64,000 bases of DNA from Congeria kusceri (taxonomy: Eukaryota; Mollusca; Bivalvia; Myida; Dreissenidae): NCBI GenBank assembly GCA_027627225.1, contig CM051029.1:12994023-13058022 (forward strand), read 5' to 3'. Positions 31,277 through 44,460 of this stretch are shown here, in pieces (position 1 is the stretch's first letter; each line of letters opens with the position of its first letter). A program made the position numbers and the translations under genes. Below the pieces are notes generated by a model that saw nothing but the letters and a program-made list of their open reading frames with translations, was not told the DNA's origin and made no database searches.

Positions 31277-32374
31277 TAAAAAAAGCTTTACCTATATTTA
31301 CTGTTTAAATAATGAATTTGGCTGAACATTTACATAGGTCAAATGGGTACTAATAATACCTTTAAAACGTAATTTATTATGCATCAATATATTTTGTTCC
31401 AAACGACAGAATTTCTTATATTTTCGCACATACATGCATCAACCTATACTTACATCAAAACATTAATAAAAAGAATGGGTCACCGAACTTGTCCGGGAAA
31501 TATTGGACTTTAAATAGGGTACCTGTGTAGCCTTATTCATCTTTCGTGTTTACGTAAACAACGTATCAATTGTCAAAATAGAATGAAGATATTTAATGGA
31601 TCTTTTTTAACTAATATGTTTGGCAATACATTGTTTACATGTGGTTTTGATAATTATAAGGCTTTATGAACGTTTAACGATTGACAGGAACTTAATTGTT
31701 TACACATATTTATATTTATTGATTGAAATAAGTATATTGTAACATATACACAATAAAGAAATAATGAAGCAAAAGGAGAAATTAACCCAATCATTTTCTT
31801 TTTGTTGCGAACGTCTTTAAGTGATTATCCATTTATCTCAGATGATTCGCGTTACCAAACTTTGGCCACAGCATGGTGCCAATACACTAGTGTTCAACAA
31901 ACGAGAATTGGGGGAAAATCAAATAAAGTAAGAGTGTTAGTAATAATCAAATTTACAATCATACATGTTAAAATATATTAATGATCATAGCAAAATTATT
32001 TTAACAAAACAATCCATTATTTAGCGTTCTATATTTGTTCTCCCCAAACACATTTATTTGGCTTCATTTCCAACATTCGGGTGCTCTCATTGTCTTACTT
32101 TCAGTATTATGGCGACTTGCAAGACTAGGCATCATTTGTCAAATTATACAGTTTAATTGATAGTAATTAACCATAAATTCTCCGGAATAAAGATACCGTT
32201 ATGGTGTCTTTATAGCTCACCTTCTTAAGTGCGTTTTTCGATTTCTGTCACAGCTATCTTTAGCTTCTACCTCACCTTTTGATACTGCATTGTTGGTAGT
32301 GTCACATTTCCAGCATTATGTCGAAATGTAGTGCCTACTGTGTTCGTTTGTTGCTTCTACCTCCCGTTGTATAC

Positions 32375-33356
32375 CACCACAAAATGGGAGGCATTAGGCA
32401 TTGCTCTTGGCGGTCCGTCGGACCGTACGTATGCACGTTTTGAAATTGTATGGATTCAAGTCCTCTTTTACTGCTAGGCGGATTTCGGTAAAACTTTCAC
32501 AGATGAAGACCCTTAATGTGTGGGTGATCGTGAGGGATGGAATTTTTGCTGTGACCAATTTAGGTAGAATTGTGGTCCTTTGTCATATTTTCCAACACGA
32601 ATATATAATTATCAATTTCTCTTCAACCGCTGGGCGAATTTAACTCACACGTTCACAGCTGACGAAATTTAATGTGTAGGTGATCGTAAACGAAGACATT
32701 GAGGCTGCGTCGAATTTTGGCAGGTTTATGGGTATTTGTCATTTTATCACTATAGTACTTCTTGAAATTTTGTGGACTAAACTCTTTTTTAAGTGCTGCG
32801 CGGATTTTGCTCAAACTTTCAAAGCTAAAGAATCGTCATGTGTAGGTGATCTGAAAGGAATGAATTTCGATTGCTTCCAATTTTGGCAGACTTATGGCCC
32901 TTGTCTACTTTTCTACTTTAGGGTTAGTGTTAGACTGACGACTCAACTTCTACTTGACAGCTTAAACGATTTTGCTCAATCCATCACAGCTAAAGGGCTT
33001 TAATGTGTAGGTAATCATTAATGAGGGAAATTCGGTAGCGACCAATTTTGGCAGAATTATGGCCCTTTGCCACTTTTCCATTATGGCATATATACTTCCC
33101 GATATTTTGTGGACTTATCTCCTCTTGAAATGCTTGGCGGATGGCTTTCAAACTGTCACAGCTGAAGGACATTAATGTTTAGGTGATCGTAAAGGAAACA
33201 ATTTTGGCTGCGATCAATTTTGGCAGAATTACGGCTCTTTGTCATTTGTTCTACTATCGAATATATTTGAAAAAAAAATTGTTCAGTCAAAAATAAGTCC
33301 TTTGTCTGTTTCCAAACACATGTCGTGGGGGCATCCGTGTCTGTGACACATCTAGT
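32375..33356 (-). mobile_element. pearl/HINE-like element, left-arm copy
   Basis: In minus-strand sense it opens ACTAGATGTGTCACAGACAC and GGATGCCCCCAC (complement at 33327-33356) and closes near GCCAAGAGCAATGCCTAATG and CTCCCATTTTGTGG (32375-32412). The interior holds about five copies of a unit of about 160 bp with GGGCCATAATTCTGCC, TTGGTCGCAGC, GATCACCTACACATTAA and CAGCTGTGAAAGTTTGAGC. Tandem cores of about 160 bp between fixed ends are the known plan of bivalve pearl elements; the name is inference. Confidence 0.7.
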
Positions 33357-36300
33357 TGATACTGTATTGTTGAATGTTCCATGTTTTAAGCATTATGGCG
33401 ATTTGTCGTGCTGACTGTTCGTTTGCAGCTTGTAGAAATTAAAATTACAAATTAAAATGCATACTTTCAGCGTCTAAAGTGCTTTCTGAGTCGTATATCT
33501 GTAATTGTTATATATTATATAACATTTTTTGTTCTTACTTGCCTGTTTTTATGGGCAATTGAATATTTCAAGACGGTTTACCCATATGAGTGATATATTT
33601 GTAACTAAACGTGCGCATATTTGTAAACAATCTGTGTTGTTTACATGCGTAATGGCGTTTTCCATTTGATCAAATATATGACATCTTCTGAAGCATAAAA
33701 AGTTATTTTTTTAATTAAATATAAGCGTGTCAAATCTGGTTGTATTTCAAGCATTAAGTTACATTTGTCTATTTCTTTCGATAGTTTGTTGAAATGCTTG
33801 CGCATGCATCTTAGGAAAATATTAATGTTAATTTCTTTTTTGATCTTCACAAATAATTGTAATTTCATATGCTAATTGTTTTAGATTACGTATAGATGAC
33901 AGAATAATATTCCGCATTATGTATGCTGACTACTGATTAATCGATTGTCTGATTTTATCTTATTTCTCTCCATCATATTTTTTAATTTTAGACTTTTTAT
34001 GCATACTATCGATTCGATTTCTGTCTTTATCAGCTTATGCATACTCATGGCGAATGTCCTGCATAGAGATATTTTGGCAGTTCCACAGGTTTGTTTATGT
34101 ATTTCATGTCATAAATGCAATAATTGCATTGGCCGTATATTATAACGCAATAGGATACCTCCCGCATGTTGTGGGGATTAAATCCCTATTGTCTGAATAC
34201 ATAATATCTGATGAAGAGAATATTATATGCGATTTGGTCTGTAAGAACTGTATGCTTACAACTTTAATTTAAATAGTTACTACGTAGACTGTTACATGTG
34301 TTTATTTAAATAAAAAATGACAATTTACATTGACTTAACATGTGAATTAAAATAAGTGCATAAGGGAAAGAAAGGACACTTTTTGTTATATTTGTAATAC
34401 GTTCCAGAAATGCGTCTACGTTCTACATTTGTTCTCAACAGATGCATTTCATTTTGCGAGATGCCGGACCACAATCCGTTTGACTACAATCAAGTTAATA
34501 ATGAATTGTTTGATCATTCGTTAAATAATCCTATTACGAATACCATTACATTGTTTTGATAATTACTTTATTAAGTTCGTTGCTCGATTTCAGTCATTTC
34601 CACCATTGAGTTTCTATCATTAGCTACCATTATCTTCTTTTTGACCACTTATTGCGAGTTTCGTATACATTGATATGAGGCTCGTACATTATAATAAAAT
34701 TAATTGCGTTACTTTTTGATATCATACTATTGGGTTGGCCGCACTTCAAGCATTATTTTTAGTCTACTTCTGATTGTGTTCGCTTGCTGACTGTCAGAAT
34801 TAAATTTACTTGTTTAATTGCATCATTTTGGTGTCTACAGTGCGGTCTGAGCCATATGTACTAGTTTATGCTTGATCTATACTTTATAGAACCATTTTAA
34901 GTATTTACATTTTGTTTGAATATGCAATACCTTCAAAATCGTAAATTTAAGGCATGTATCATAATTAAAACGGACTCCATCGTACAGAATCCATTGTATT
35001 TAAAGTATTACGATACTTCATTGTGTCTCTTTTCGTTAGGATATCAATATGCTTTTACACACAACTGGAGACAACTTAGATGTTAATTAGACATATAATC
35101 AAATGAAATTAATGCTTTTGGATAGTAATTGAGGAATAACCGTAAACTGACTGCATACTTTTCTCTTTAATGGTATCATTTGTTTTTCATTTATTCTATG
35201 GTATCTTATTATTTGACTGCGCCACCCTAAAATCTTCTTCCATATGTTGTATAACAGACTCTAAATAAACATTAATGGAAAATGATATGGGATCAGTTGT
35301 ACTTAAGCAGCTGCAAGATATCTTACTAACTGTTAGCATCGACATACCATAATTACCTGTGTATTGAATTATCTGCGGATTATATGGATGACACTTACCC
35401 AGGGTTTATTTATCAATGCTTTAAAATTGTTCTTACAGTTGTAATAAATGTTTATATTCTGTAATGGTTGTAATGGTTGTTAGTAACAAATCGAATGAAC
35501 GAGCATGTACATGTATGTTACTATGTATTTATGATGCTAGCTATATTATAGTAACAATAGTAGTCGTTAGTTATTGTTAAAATTGTATACATCTCTCTTC
35601 ATAAAATCCACAAATAAAGGTGTACTTTACTGTATCTACTTTAGCGTTTACGCTGAACATTGGCGCCGGTACTACCGAGTACTTAACAATTGGTAACGGA
35701 CTATGACGAGTATTTTTAAGTAAATGTGTATATTTGAAGTAACTAACCTAGCAAAGCTAGCGAAAGAACAGCATATTTAGCCAGTTTTGACCGAGTGATA
35801 TATGCCCATATATGTATGGCCCGTATATGTAAAGAAGTTACAAGGAAAACATAAGATAATCGATTGAGTCAGCAAACACCAAGCGAAATGTTATTCTCTC
35901 ATCCAAACGTTATCCATAATTATTAGCATATGGAATTAAAATTATTTGTTGATATAACAAAATAACAATTGTATTTGCCCCACACACTTGCACAAGATTC
36001 TCACCATACTACCGGAATAAATAAGATCATGTAACTTAATGCTTCAAATACAACCAGATTTGATACGTTTAGAATCTAATAAAGAAATATTGTTTATGCT
36101 TCAGAAGATATCATATATTCAATCAAACAGAAAGCACCATTACGTATGTAAACAACACAGACTGTTTACCAATATGCGTAAGGAAAGGGTCTCTTTTAGT
36201 TACACGTATTTTACTCAGTTTGGTAAACGCCTTAAAATATGAAATTGCCTCTATATAGCAGACAATTGACATTTACATGTAAACTAGTTCGATAACATAT

Positions 36301-36670
36301 AGAACAGGTACATATATAAGACATAGAACACACTTTAGACATTACAATTATGCATTTTAATTAGTCATTTAATTTCTACAGGCTGCTAAAGAACACATTC
36401 AGCACAACACATCGACATAATGCTGGAAATATGGCACACTCAAAAATAAAGTATCAAACAAGGAACGTAGAAGCAGCAAACAATCACAGCCGAACTAAAC
36501 TTTGACATAATGCTGAAAATATTGCACTACCAACAATCACAGAAATCAAACAACGCACTTAATAAAGTATGCTATCAATACATTATCATACTACGTATAA
36601 TTATGTTAATTACTACCAATTAAAGTGTATTAGTTGACAAAATATGCCCTGTACTGACATTCGCCATAAT

Positions 36671-36889
36671 ACTGTAAAAAAGACAATGAGAGCACCCGAA
36701 TGCTGGTAACTAGACTCAATAAATGTGTTTGGAGAGAGCAAATATAGAACGCTAAATGAGGGTTATTTGTGTTAAAATAATATTACTAACATCATAAATA
36801 CATTGTAACATACAAACTTGTAAGTAAGTAAGTAAGTAAATATTAATTAGCTTGACATATGCGTTTGACAAAGTTTGATATACATTTTA
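36671..36889. repeat. spacer of the palindrome, about 220 bp
   Basis: Not inverted relative to itself. It begins with array-type text (AATGAGAGCACCCGAATGCTGG) and contains the AAGT microsatellite at 36820-36839 and TTGACATATGCGTTTGAC. The left arm closes at CGCCATAATACT (36664) and the right arm opens at the complementary ATTATGGCG (near 36894). Confidence 0.7.
36820..36839. repeat. (AAGT)n microsatellite in the spacer
   Basis: Four to five GTAA units: GTAAGTAAGTAAGTAAGTAA. Confidence 0.9.
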
Positions 36890-39800
36890 TGACATTATGG
36901 CGAATTTCAGTACAAGGCTTATTTTGTTAACTAATACAGTTTGATTGGTTGTAATTAACAAAAGTATACGTAGTATGAAAATGTATTGATGGCATACTAT
37001 AGTAAGTGCGTTGTTCGATTTCTGTTATTGTTGGTAGTGCAATATTTCCAGTAGTATGTCAAAGGGTAGTGCTCACTGTGATTGTTTGCTGCTTCTACCT
37101 TCCTTTTTTGATACTGTTTTGAGTGTGCCATATTTCCAGCATTATGTCGATATGTCCTGCTGAATGTGTTCTTTAGCAGCCTGTAGAAATTAAAATTACT
37201 AATTAAAATGCATAATTGTAGTGTCTATAGTGTGTTCTATGTCTTATATCTGTACCTGTTCTATATGTTATAGAACTAGTTTACATGTAAATCTCAATTG
37301 CCTACTTTATAGAGGCAATTGCATATTTAAAGGCGTTTACCAAACTGAATAAAACATGTGTAACTAATAGAGACTCTTTTCTTACGCATATTGGTAAACA
37401 GTCTGTGTTGTTTACATACGAAATGGCGTTTTCTGTTTGATTGAATATATGATATCTTCTTTATTAGATTCTAAACGAATCAAATCTGGTTGTATTTGAA
37501 GCATTAAGTTACAAGAGCTTATTTATGTCGGCAGTATGGTGAGATCCTTGCGCAAGCGTGTGGGGCAAATACAATTGTTATTTTGTTATATTAACAAATA
37601 TGTTTAATTCCATATGCTAATAATTGTGGATAACGTTTGGATGAGAGAATAACATTTCGCTTGGTGTTTGCTGACTCAATCGATTATCTTATTTTTTTCT
37701 TGTAACTTCTTTACATATATGGGCCATACATATATGGGCATATATCACTCTGTCAAAACTGGCTAAATATACTGCTCTTTCGCTCGCTTTGCTAGCTTAG
37801 TTACTTCAAATATACACATTTACTTAAAAATACCCGTCCTAGTCCGTACCAATTGTTAAGTACTCGGTAGTACCGGCGCCAATGTTCAGCGAAAACGCTA
37901 AAGTAGAGACAGTGGGTATATACACCTTTATTTGTGGATTATATGAAGATACATGTATACAATATTAATAATAACTAACGACTACTAGTGTTACTATAAT
38001 ATAGCTAGCATCATACATACATAGTAACATACATGTGCATGCCTCTTGTTCATTCGATTTATTACAAACAACCATTACAACCATTACAGAAAACATTCAT
38101 TTATTACAACTGAAATAACAATTTTAAAGCTTTAAAATATAAACCCTGAATAAGTGTCATCCATATAATCCATACCTAATTCGATACACAGGTAATTATG
38201 GTATGTCGAAGCTAACAATTAGAAATATATCTTGCAGCTGTTTCAGTACAACTGATCCCATATCATTTTCCATTAATGTTGTTTTAGAGGTTGTTATACA
38301 ACATATGGAAGAAGATTTTAGGGCGGCGCATTCAAATAATAAGATACCATAGAATAAATGAAAAACAAATGACACCATTACAGTAGAAAAGCATGCAGAC
38401 AGCGTACGGTTATCCTCAATTACTAGCAAAAGGCATTACTTTCATTTGATAATATGACTTATAAACATCTAAGTTGTCTCCAGTTGTGTGTAAAAGCATA
38501 TTGCTATCCTACCGAAAAGAGGCACAAGAAAGTATCGTTATACTTGAAATACATTGGATTCTGTACGATGGAATCAGTTTTAAATATGATAAATGACTTA
38601 AGTTTACGATTTTGAAGGTATCGCATATTCAAACAAAATGTAAATATTTAAAATGGTTCTATAAAGTATAGATCAAGCATAAACTAGTACATATGGTTTA
38701 GAAGGCACTGTAGACACCAAAATGATGCATTTCAACAAGTAAATTTAATTGCGACAGTCAGCAAGCGAACACAATCAGAAGTAGACTAAAAATAATTCTT
38801 GAAGTGTAGCCAACCCAATAGTATGATATCAAAAAGTAACGTAATTAATTGTATTATCATGTACGAGTCTCATAACAATGTATACGAAACTCGCAATAAG
38901 TGGTCAAAAAGAAGATAACGGTAGCTAATGATACAAACTCAATGGTGGAAATGACTGAAATCGAGCAACGCACTTAATAAAGTAATTAAAAAGACAATGT
39001 AATGGTATTCGTAATAGGATTATTTAACGAGTGATCAAACAATTGATTATTAACTTGATTGAAGTCAAACGGATTGTGGTCCGGCATCTCGCAAATGAAA
39101 TGCATTTGTTGAGAACAAATGTAGAACGTCGAAGCATTTCGGGAACGTATTACACATATTACAAAAATTGTCATTTCTTTTCCTTAATCACTTATTTTAA
39201 TTAGCACGGTAAGTTAATGTAGATTGTCCTCTTTTATTTAAATAATCACAAATAACAGCCTACGTAGTAACTATTTAAATTAAAGGTGTAAGCATATTTT
39301 TCTTATAGACCAAATCGCATATAATATATGCTTCATAAGATAGTATGTATACAGACAATAGGGATTTAATGCCCACAAAATGCTGGAGATATCCTATTGC
39401 GTTATAATATACGGCCAATGAAATAATTGCATTTATGACATCAAATACATTTACAAACCTGTGGAATTGCTAAGATATCCCTATGCAGAAATTCGCCATA
39501 AGTATGCATAGCTGATTAAGACAGAAGTCGAATCGATAGTATGCATAAAAAACATAAAATTGAAAAACATGATGGAGAGAAATAAGATAATGAAGACAAT
39601 CGATTAATCCGTAATCAGCATACACAATGCGGAATATTATTCTGTCAGCTAGACGTAATCTAAAACAATTTGCATATGAAATTACAATTATTTGTGAAGG
39701 TAAAAAAAATTAACATTGATATTTGCCTAAGATGCATGAGCAAGCATCTCAACATACTATCGAAAGAAATAAACGCATGTAACTTAATGCTTGAAATACA

Positions 39801-42800
39801 ACCAGATTTCACACGTTTTTAAATTAATAAAAAAAATAACTTTTATGTTTCAGAAGATGTCATATATTTAATCAAATAGAAAACGCCATTACGCATGTAA
39901 ACAACACTGCTTGTTTACAAGTATGCGCTCGTGTAGTTGCAAATATATCACTCATATTGGTAAACCGCCTTGAAATATTAAATTGCCCATAAAAACAGGC
40001 AAGTAAGAACAAAAATTGTTCTATAATATATAACAATTATATAAATGTAAGACAAAGAACGCACTGTAGACGCTGAAAATATTCATTTTAATTTGTAATT
40101 TCAATTTCTACAAGGTGCAAACGAACAGTCAGCACGACAAATCAAAATAGTGCTAAAAATATTGCACACTCAACAATACAGTGTCAACTAGATGTGTCAC
40201 AGACACGGACGCCCCCACGAGATGTGTTTGGAAACAGACATAGACGTGTCGCCAGCACTAATTTTTGCCGCAACAATTTAATTTCAAATATATTCCATAG
40301 TAGAACAAATGACAGAGCCGTAATTCTGCCAAAATTGATCGCAGCCAAAATTCCTTCCTTTACGATCACCTAAACATTAACGTCCTTCAGCGTTGATAGT
40401 TTGATAGCCATCCGCCAAGCATTTCAAGAGATGAGTCCACAAAATATCGGGAAGTATATATGCCATAATGGAAAAGTGGCAAAGGGCCATAATTCTGCCA
40501 AAATTGGTCGCCGCCGAAATTCCCAAATTAGTGATTACCTGCACATTAAAGCCGTTTAGCTGTGAAATATTGAGCAAAATCGTTTAAGCTGTTAAAGAGT
40601 CGTCAGTCTAACACTAACCATACAGTAGAAAAGTAGCCAAGGGCCATAAGTCTGCCGAAATTGGTCGCAATCGAAATTCATTCCTTTCAGATCACCTACA
40701 CATGACGGTTCTTTAGCTTTGAAAGTTTGAGCAAAATCAGCGCAGCACTTAAAAAAGAGTTTAGTCCACAAAATTTCAAGAAGTACTATAGTGATAAAAA
40801 TGACAAATACCCATAAACCTGCAAAAATGTCAATGTCTTCTTTTAAGATCACCTACACATTAAGTTTCTTCAGCTGTGAACGTGTGAGTTAAATTCGCCC
40901 AGCGGTTGAAGAGGAATTGATAATTATATATTCGTGTTGGAAAATATTCAAAGGACCACAATTCTACCTAAATTGGTCACAGCAAAATTTCCATCCCTCA
41001 CGATCACCCACACATTAAGGATCTTCAGCTGTGAAAGTTTTAGCGAAATCCGCCCAGCAGTAAAAGAGGTGTTGAATCCATTAAATTTTCATGATGTGCA
41101 TACGTACGTACGTACGGACCGATGGACCGCCAAGATCAATGCCTCCTATTTTGTGGGGGCATAAAACTGAAGGTAGAAGCAACACACGAACACAGTACGC
41201 ACTACATTTCGACATAATGATGGAAATGTGACACTACTAACAATGCAGGATCAAAAGGTGAGGTAGAAACTTAAGATAGCTGTAACAGAAATCGAAAAAC
41301 GCACTTAATAAGGTGAGCTATAAAGACACCATAACGGTATCCTTACTCCAGAGAATGTATGGTTAATTATTATCAATTAAACGGTATAATTTGACAAAAG
41401 ATGCCTATTCCTGAAACTCGCCATAATACTGAAAGTAAGACAATCAGAGCACCCGAATGCTGGAAATGAAGCTAAATAAATGTGTTTGGGGAGAACAAAT
41501 ATAGAATGCTAAATAATGGATAGTTTTGTTAAATAATTTTGCTATTATTATTAATATATTTTAACATACATGTATGATTGTTAATTCGATTATTACTAAA
41601 ACTTGTTCTTTATTTGATTTACCCACAATTCTCGTTTGTTGAACTCTAGTGTATTGGCACCATCCTGTGGTCACAATTTGGTAACGCGAATCGTCTAAGA
41701 TAAATGGATAATCATTTTACTGACTGCATGTATCGCATTTTATATGGCACTCTTCTTAAATGCATTACAGAACACAGTTGCACATTTTTTTAAATCTTTG
41801 TTGACCTGTAGGTGGACTAAAATATGTAATAAAGTTAACGGTCATCAATTTTAGCAGTAAATAATGACAACATGTAACATTGTTAGTTCAATATTGCTAG
41901 CATCATAAATACATAGCAACTTACATGTTTTATATCTTATTATATTATTTATAACAACCATTACTACCGTTAAAGTAATTATATAGTTATTACAACTATA
42001 CGAACAATGATAAAACTTTACAGATGAATATGGCATGTAATAACTAATAATTAGTCAGATATCCTGCAGTGTTTTAGAACAAAAACTGACCCTGTCTCAT
42101 TTTCCATTAATGTTCTTTCAGAGTCTGATGTAAAAATTATGGAAAAAAGTTGATGTCTGATGCAGTAAAAGAATAAGATACCATAGAATAATTAAAATTA
42201 AACATTACAGTAGAATATTATGCCGTCACATTACGGTTATTCACATTTACTATCAAAAATGAATTTAGTTCATTTTTAATATGAATACTTAACATTTAAT
42301 ATGTCCCCAGATGTGGATTAAAAGCATCCCGCTATGCCTTCGAAATGAGGCACAAGAAAGTAACGCAATACTTGAAATCCGTTTTAATATAATAAATGCA
42401 TACAGTTAACGCTATTGAAGACATCATAATATATTGAAACAAAACGTAATTGCTCTTTCAAATGAAAGCTACACTGATTTTTTAGAAGAGCACTCTTATA
42501 ATTACACAAATACATATTATTTAAATCTTTTAAGAAAACTGCATTGAAACATGCAATTACATCTATCAAATAGGCAATTGAGGCTCAATTATAGATCATG
42601 CATATACTATCATATAGAGCATAGAACACACTTTAGACACCACACTGATGCATCATAATAAACAACATTAATTTCGACAGCCAGCCAGCGAACATTATCA
42701 GAACAAAACTTAGACACTTATCATTCACTTGAAACAAACCAAATGCATATACATATTGTGTTAAAAACATAAACGTGCCCTATATTTTACTACAATATTA

Positions 42801-43050
42801 AAAAGCGAAACACTATTTAAAACTACCTATATGATGGTTACTTTTGAGAAGTAATATTGTTAGCATTATAAATACATTGCAACATACATGTATGCTTGCT
42901 AATTATTACTAACAACCTTTCTATATTCGACCTCCCCCAATTCTGATGTTTTGAACGCTGGAGTATTTGCACCAATCTGCTGTCACAGTTTGCTGTCTCG
43001 TATCATTTGAGATAATTGGATCATAAATAAAATCTGATTGACTGCATTTA
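36890..43050 (+). repeat. right arm of the palindrome
   Basis: About 6.16 kb, in the same orientation as the array to its right. It carries one pearl-like element (40188-41164) and, near the spacer (37088-37125), a site lacking that element. Its outer 1.3 kb (about 41.5-43.05 kb) contains a duplicated sub-block: the CATACATGTATG ... GAACTCTAGTGTATTGGCACC ... GATAAATGGAT sequence at 41570-41710 reappears diverged at 42880-43020. Confidence 0.88.
40188..41164 (+). mobile_element. pearl/HINE-like element, right-arm copy
   Basis: Starts CTAGATGTGTCACAGACAC and ends after ATGCATACGTACGTACGTAC...CAATGCCTCCTATTTTGTGG. Five core units start near 40377, 40545, 40702, 40859 and 41014 (period 155-168 bp). 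It is the mirror image of 32375-33356, so the insertion predates the inverted duplication. Confidence 0.72.
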
Positions 43051-44460
43051 TTAGGTTTTATATTGCACTCCTGTTAAATGTATTGTCAATAAAAAAAACG
43101 TCCATAATGTTTAAATATTTGTTTACCAGTAGGCAGACTAAAACGTATGATAAAGATCAAGGACAACTGTTTTAACAATACATAACAACTAATATAGTCA
43201 GAATAGGTTTGATAGCATTAACGTTACATAGTAACACACACGTTTTCATGCTTATTCATTATTACTAATAACCATTACTGCCATTAATTAGATCATATAT
43301 TTATTGCAGCTGTAACAACAAAGATAAAGCTTTGACATATAAACTCAGGGAAAGTGTCCCATGTATAGCCCATACAGATTTCGATTCCCATGTAATAATG
43401 GTATGTCAAAACTAACGATAATTCAGATTGCCTGCAGCTGATTTTAGTACAACTGATCCAATCTCATGTTCCATTAATGTAGTTTGAGGGTCTGTTATAC
43501 AACAAATGGAAAAAGATTTTAGTCTGACGCTGTAAAATAATAAGATAGCATAGAATGAAAATATTGACACCATTAAAGTAGAAATATTTGATGCAGTCAG
43601 GTTACGGTTATCCGAAATTACCCTATAAAATGAATTAAATTAATTTGTTAATATCACTAATTAACATCCAATTTGTCCACAGGTGCGTGTCAAAGTATAT
43701 CGCTATGCTACTGAAAAGAGGCACAATATAGTTACGTAATATTTGGAATACAATTCGACTGAATACGTTTTTAAAATAATAAATGCATAAAGTTTACGCG
43801 ATTGAATATATCATACATTCAAAACAAACGTAAACGCCCTTACGCATAAAAATTACACTTACTCTTTAGTGGAGGCCTCTTACAATTACATTATAGCTAA
43901 GAAAAACGCATTGAGTCATGCAATTATACCTATCAAAAAGGCAGTTGTGGCTTAAACTGGTTCTTTAAATGTTTGATAATGCAAATACTGGTATATAGGG
44001 CATAGAACACACCGTAGAGACCACAATGACGTATTATAAGAAGCAATTTTGATTACGACAGACAGCAAGCGAACACTATCAGTACTACACTTCGAAATAA
44101 TGCTTGAAGTGTGGCCAACCCAATAGTAAAGTATCAAAATGTAAGGTATACTAATTAATTTTATTATTATGTACGAGACTCATAACTGTGTAGACGAAAC
44201 TCGTCGTAAGTTAAAAATAAGCTAATGATAGCAACTCAATGCTGGATATGAGTGAAACCGAACAAAGCATTCAAGAAATTTGTTATAAAGACATTATACT
44301 GTTATCAGTAATAGGGATCATTAAACGAGAGATCAAATAATGTATTATTAGCCATTTATTTGTAGTCAAACGCTATGAGGCCCGGCAACTCGCCAAATGG
44401 AATGTATTTGAGGAGAACAAATGTAGGACGTATACGCATTTCGGGAACGTATTACACATA
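43051..44460 (+). repeat. transition from the palindrome into the tandem array (partial long unit)
   Basis: Continues as array sequence beyond the palindrome edge: GATTATTACTAATAACCATTAC-like text near 43255-43275, then the 1.1-kb segment that later units lack, and CAACTCGCCAAATGGAATG near 44389. Copies are more diverged from the array than the 48-64 kb units are from each other. Confidence 0.75.

Larger units (their letters stand above)
29053..31819. repeat. 2.77-kb insertion in the left arm: 375-bp tandem repeat, three copies
   Basis: The right arm is continuous at the matching point (about 41735), so this block is extra to the left arm. Copies start near 29071, 29448 and 31427, each with ACATGTGTCA, GGGTCACCGGCCTTG, CGGAAATATTGGG and TTTGGCAATATACAAGTG-type blocks. 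Copy 2 is interrupted by the LINE at 29686-31276; removing it restores a period of about 375 bp. Confidence 0.82.
27813..36670 (-). repeat. left arm of the palindrome
   Basis: Opposite in orientation to the right arm and to the 44-64 kb array. Net length without the 29053-31819 insertion is about 6.09 kb. It contains one pearl-like element (32375-33356) and, near its inner edge (about 36451-36477), a version of the same site without that element. Confidence 0.9.
27813..43050. repeat. giant imperfect palindrome (inverted repeat) of about 15 kb
   Basis: Sequence from 27813 rightwards reappears in reverse complement from 43050 leftwards. Paired landmarks: CTACCGAGTACTTAACAATT near 35673 with its complement near 37852; TTGGGTTGGCCGCACTTCAA near 34733 with its complement near 38800; CTGAAGGACATTAATG at 33162 with CATTAACGTCCTTCAG near 40376. 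Positions of inner pairs sum to about 73.56 kb. Outer pairs sum to about 70.8 kb, the difference being the 2.77-kb insertion in the left arm. Arms are about 85-93% alike by eye over the parts compared. There is no long reading frame shared by the arms. Confidence 0.92.

Noticed and set aside
38986..39174. Small conserved frame with MPDHNPFD shared by both palindrome arms (also 34460-34560)
   Set aside because: Expected from the high identity of the arms; array copies of the same place are disrupted by stops, so no coding constraint is evident.
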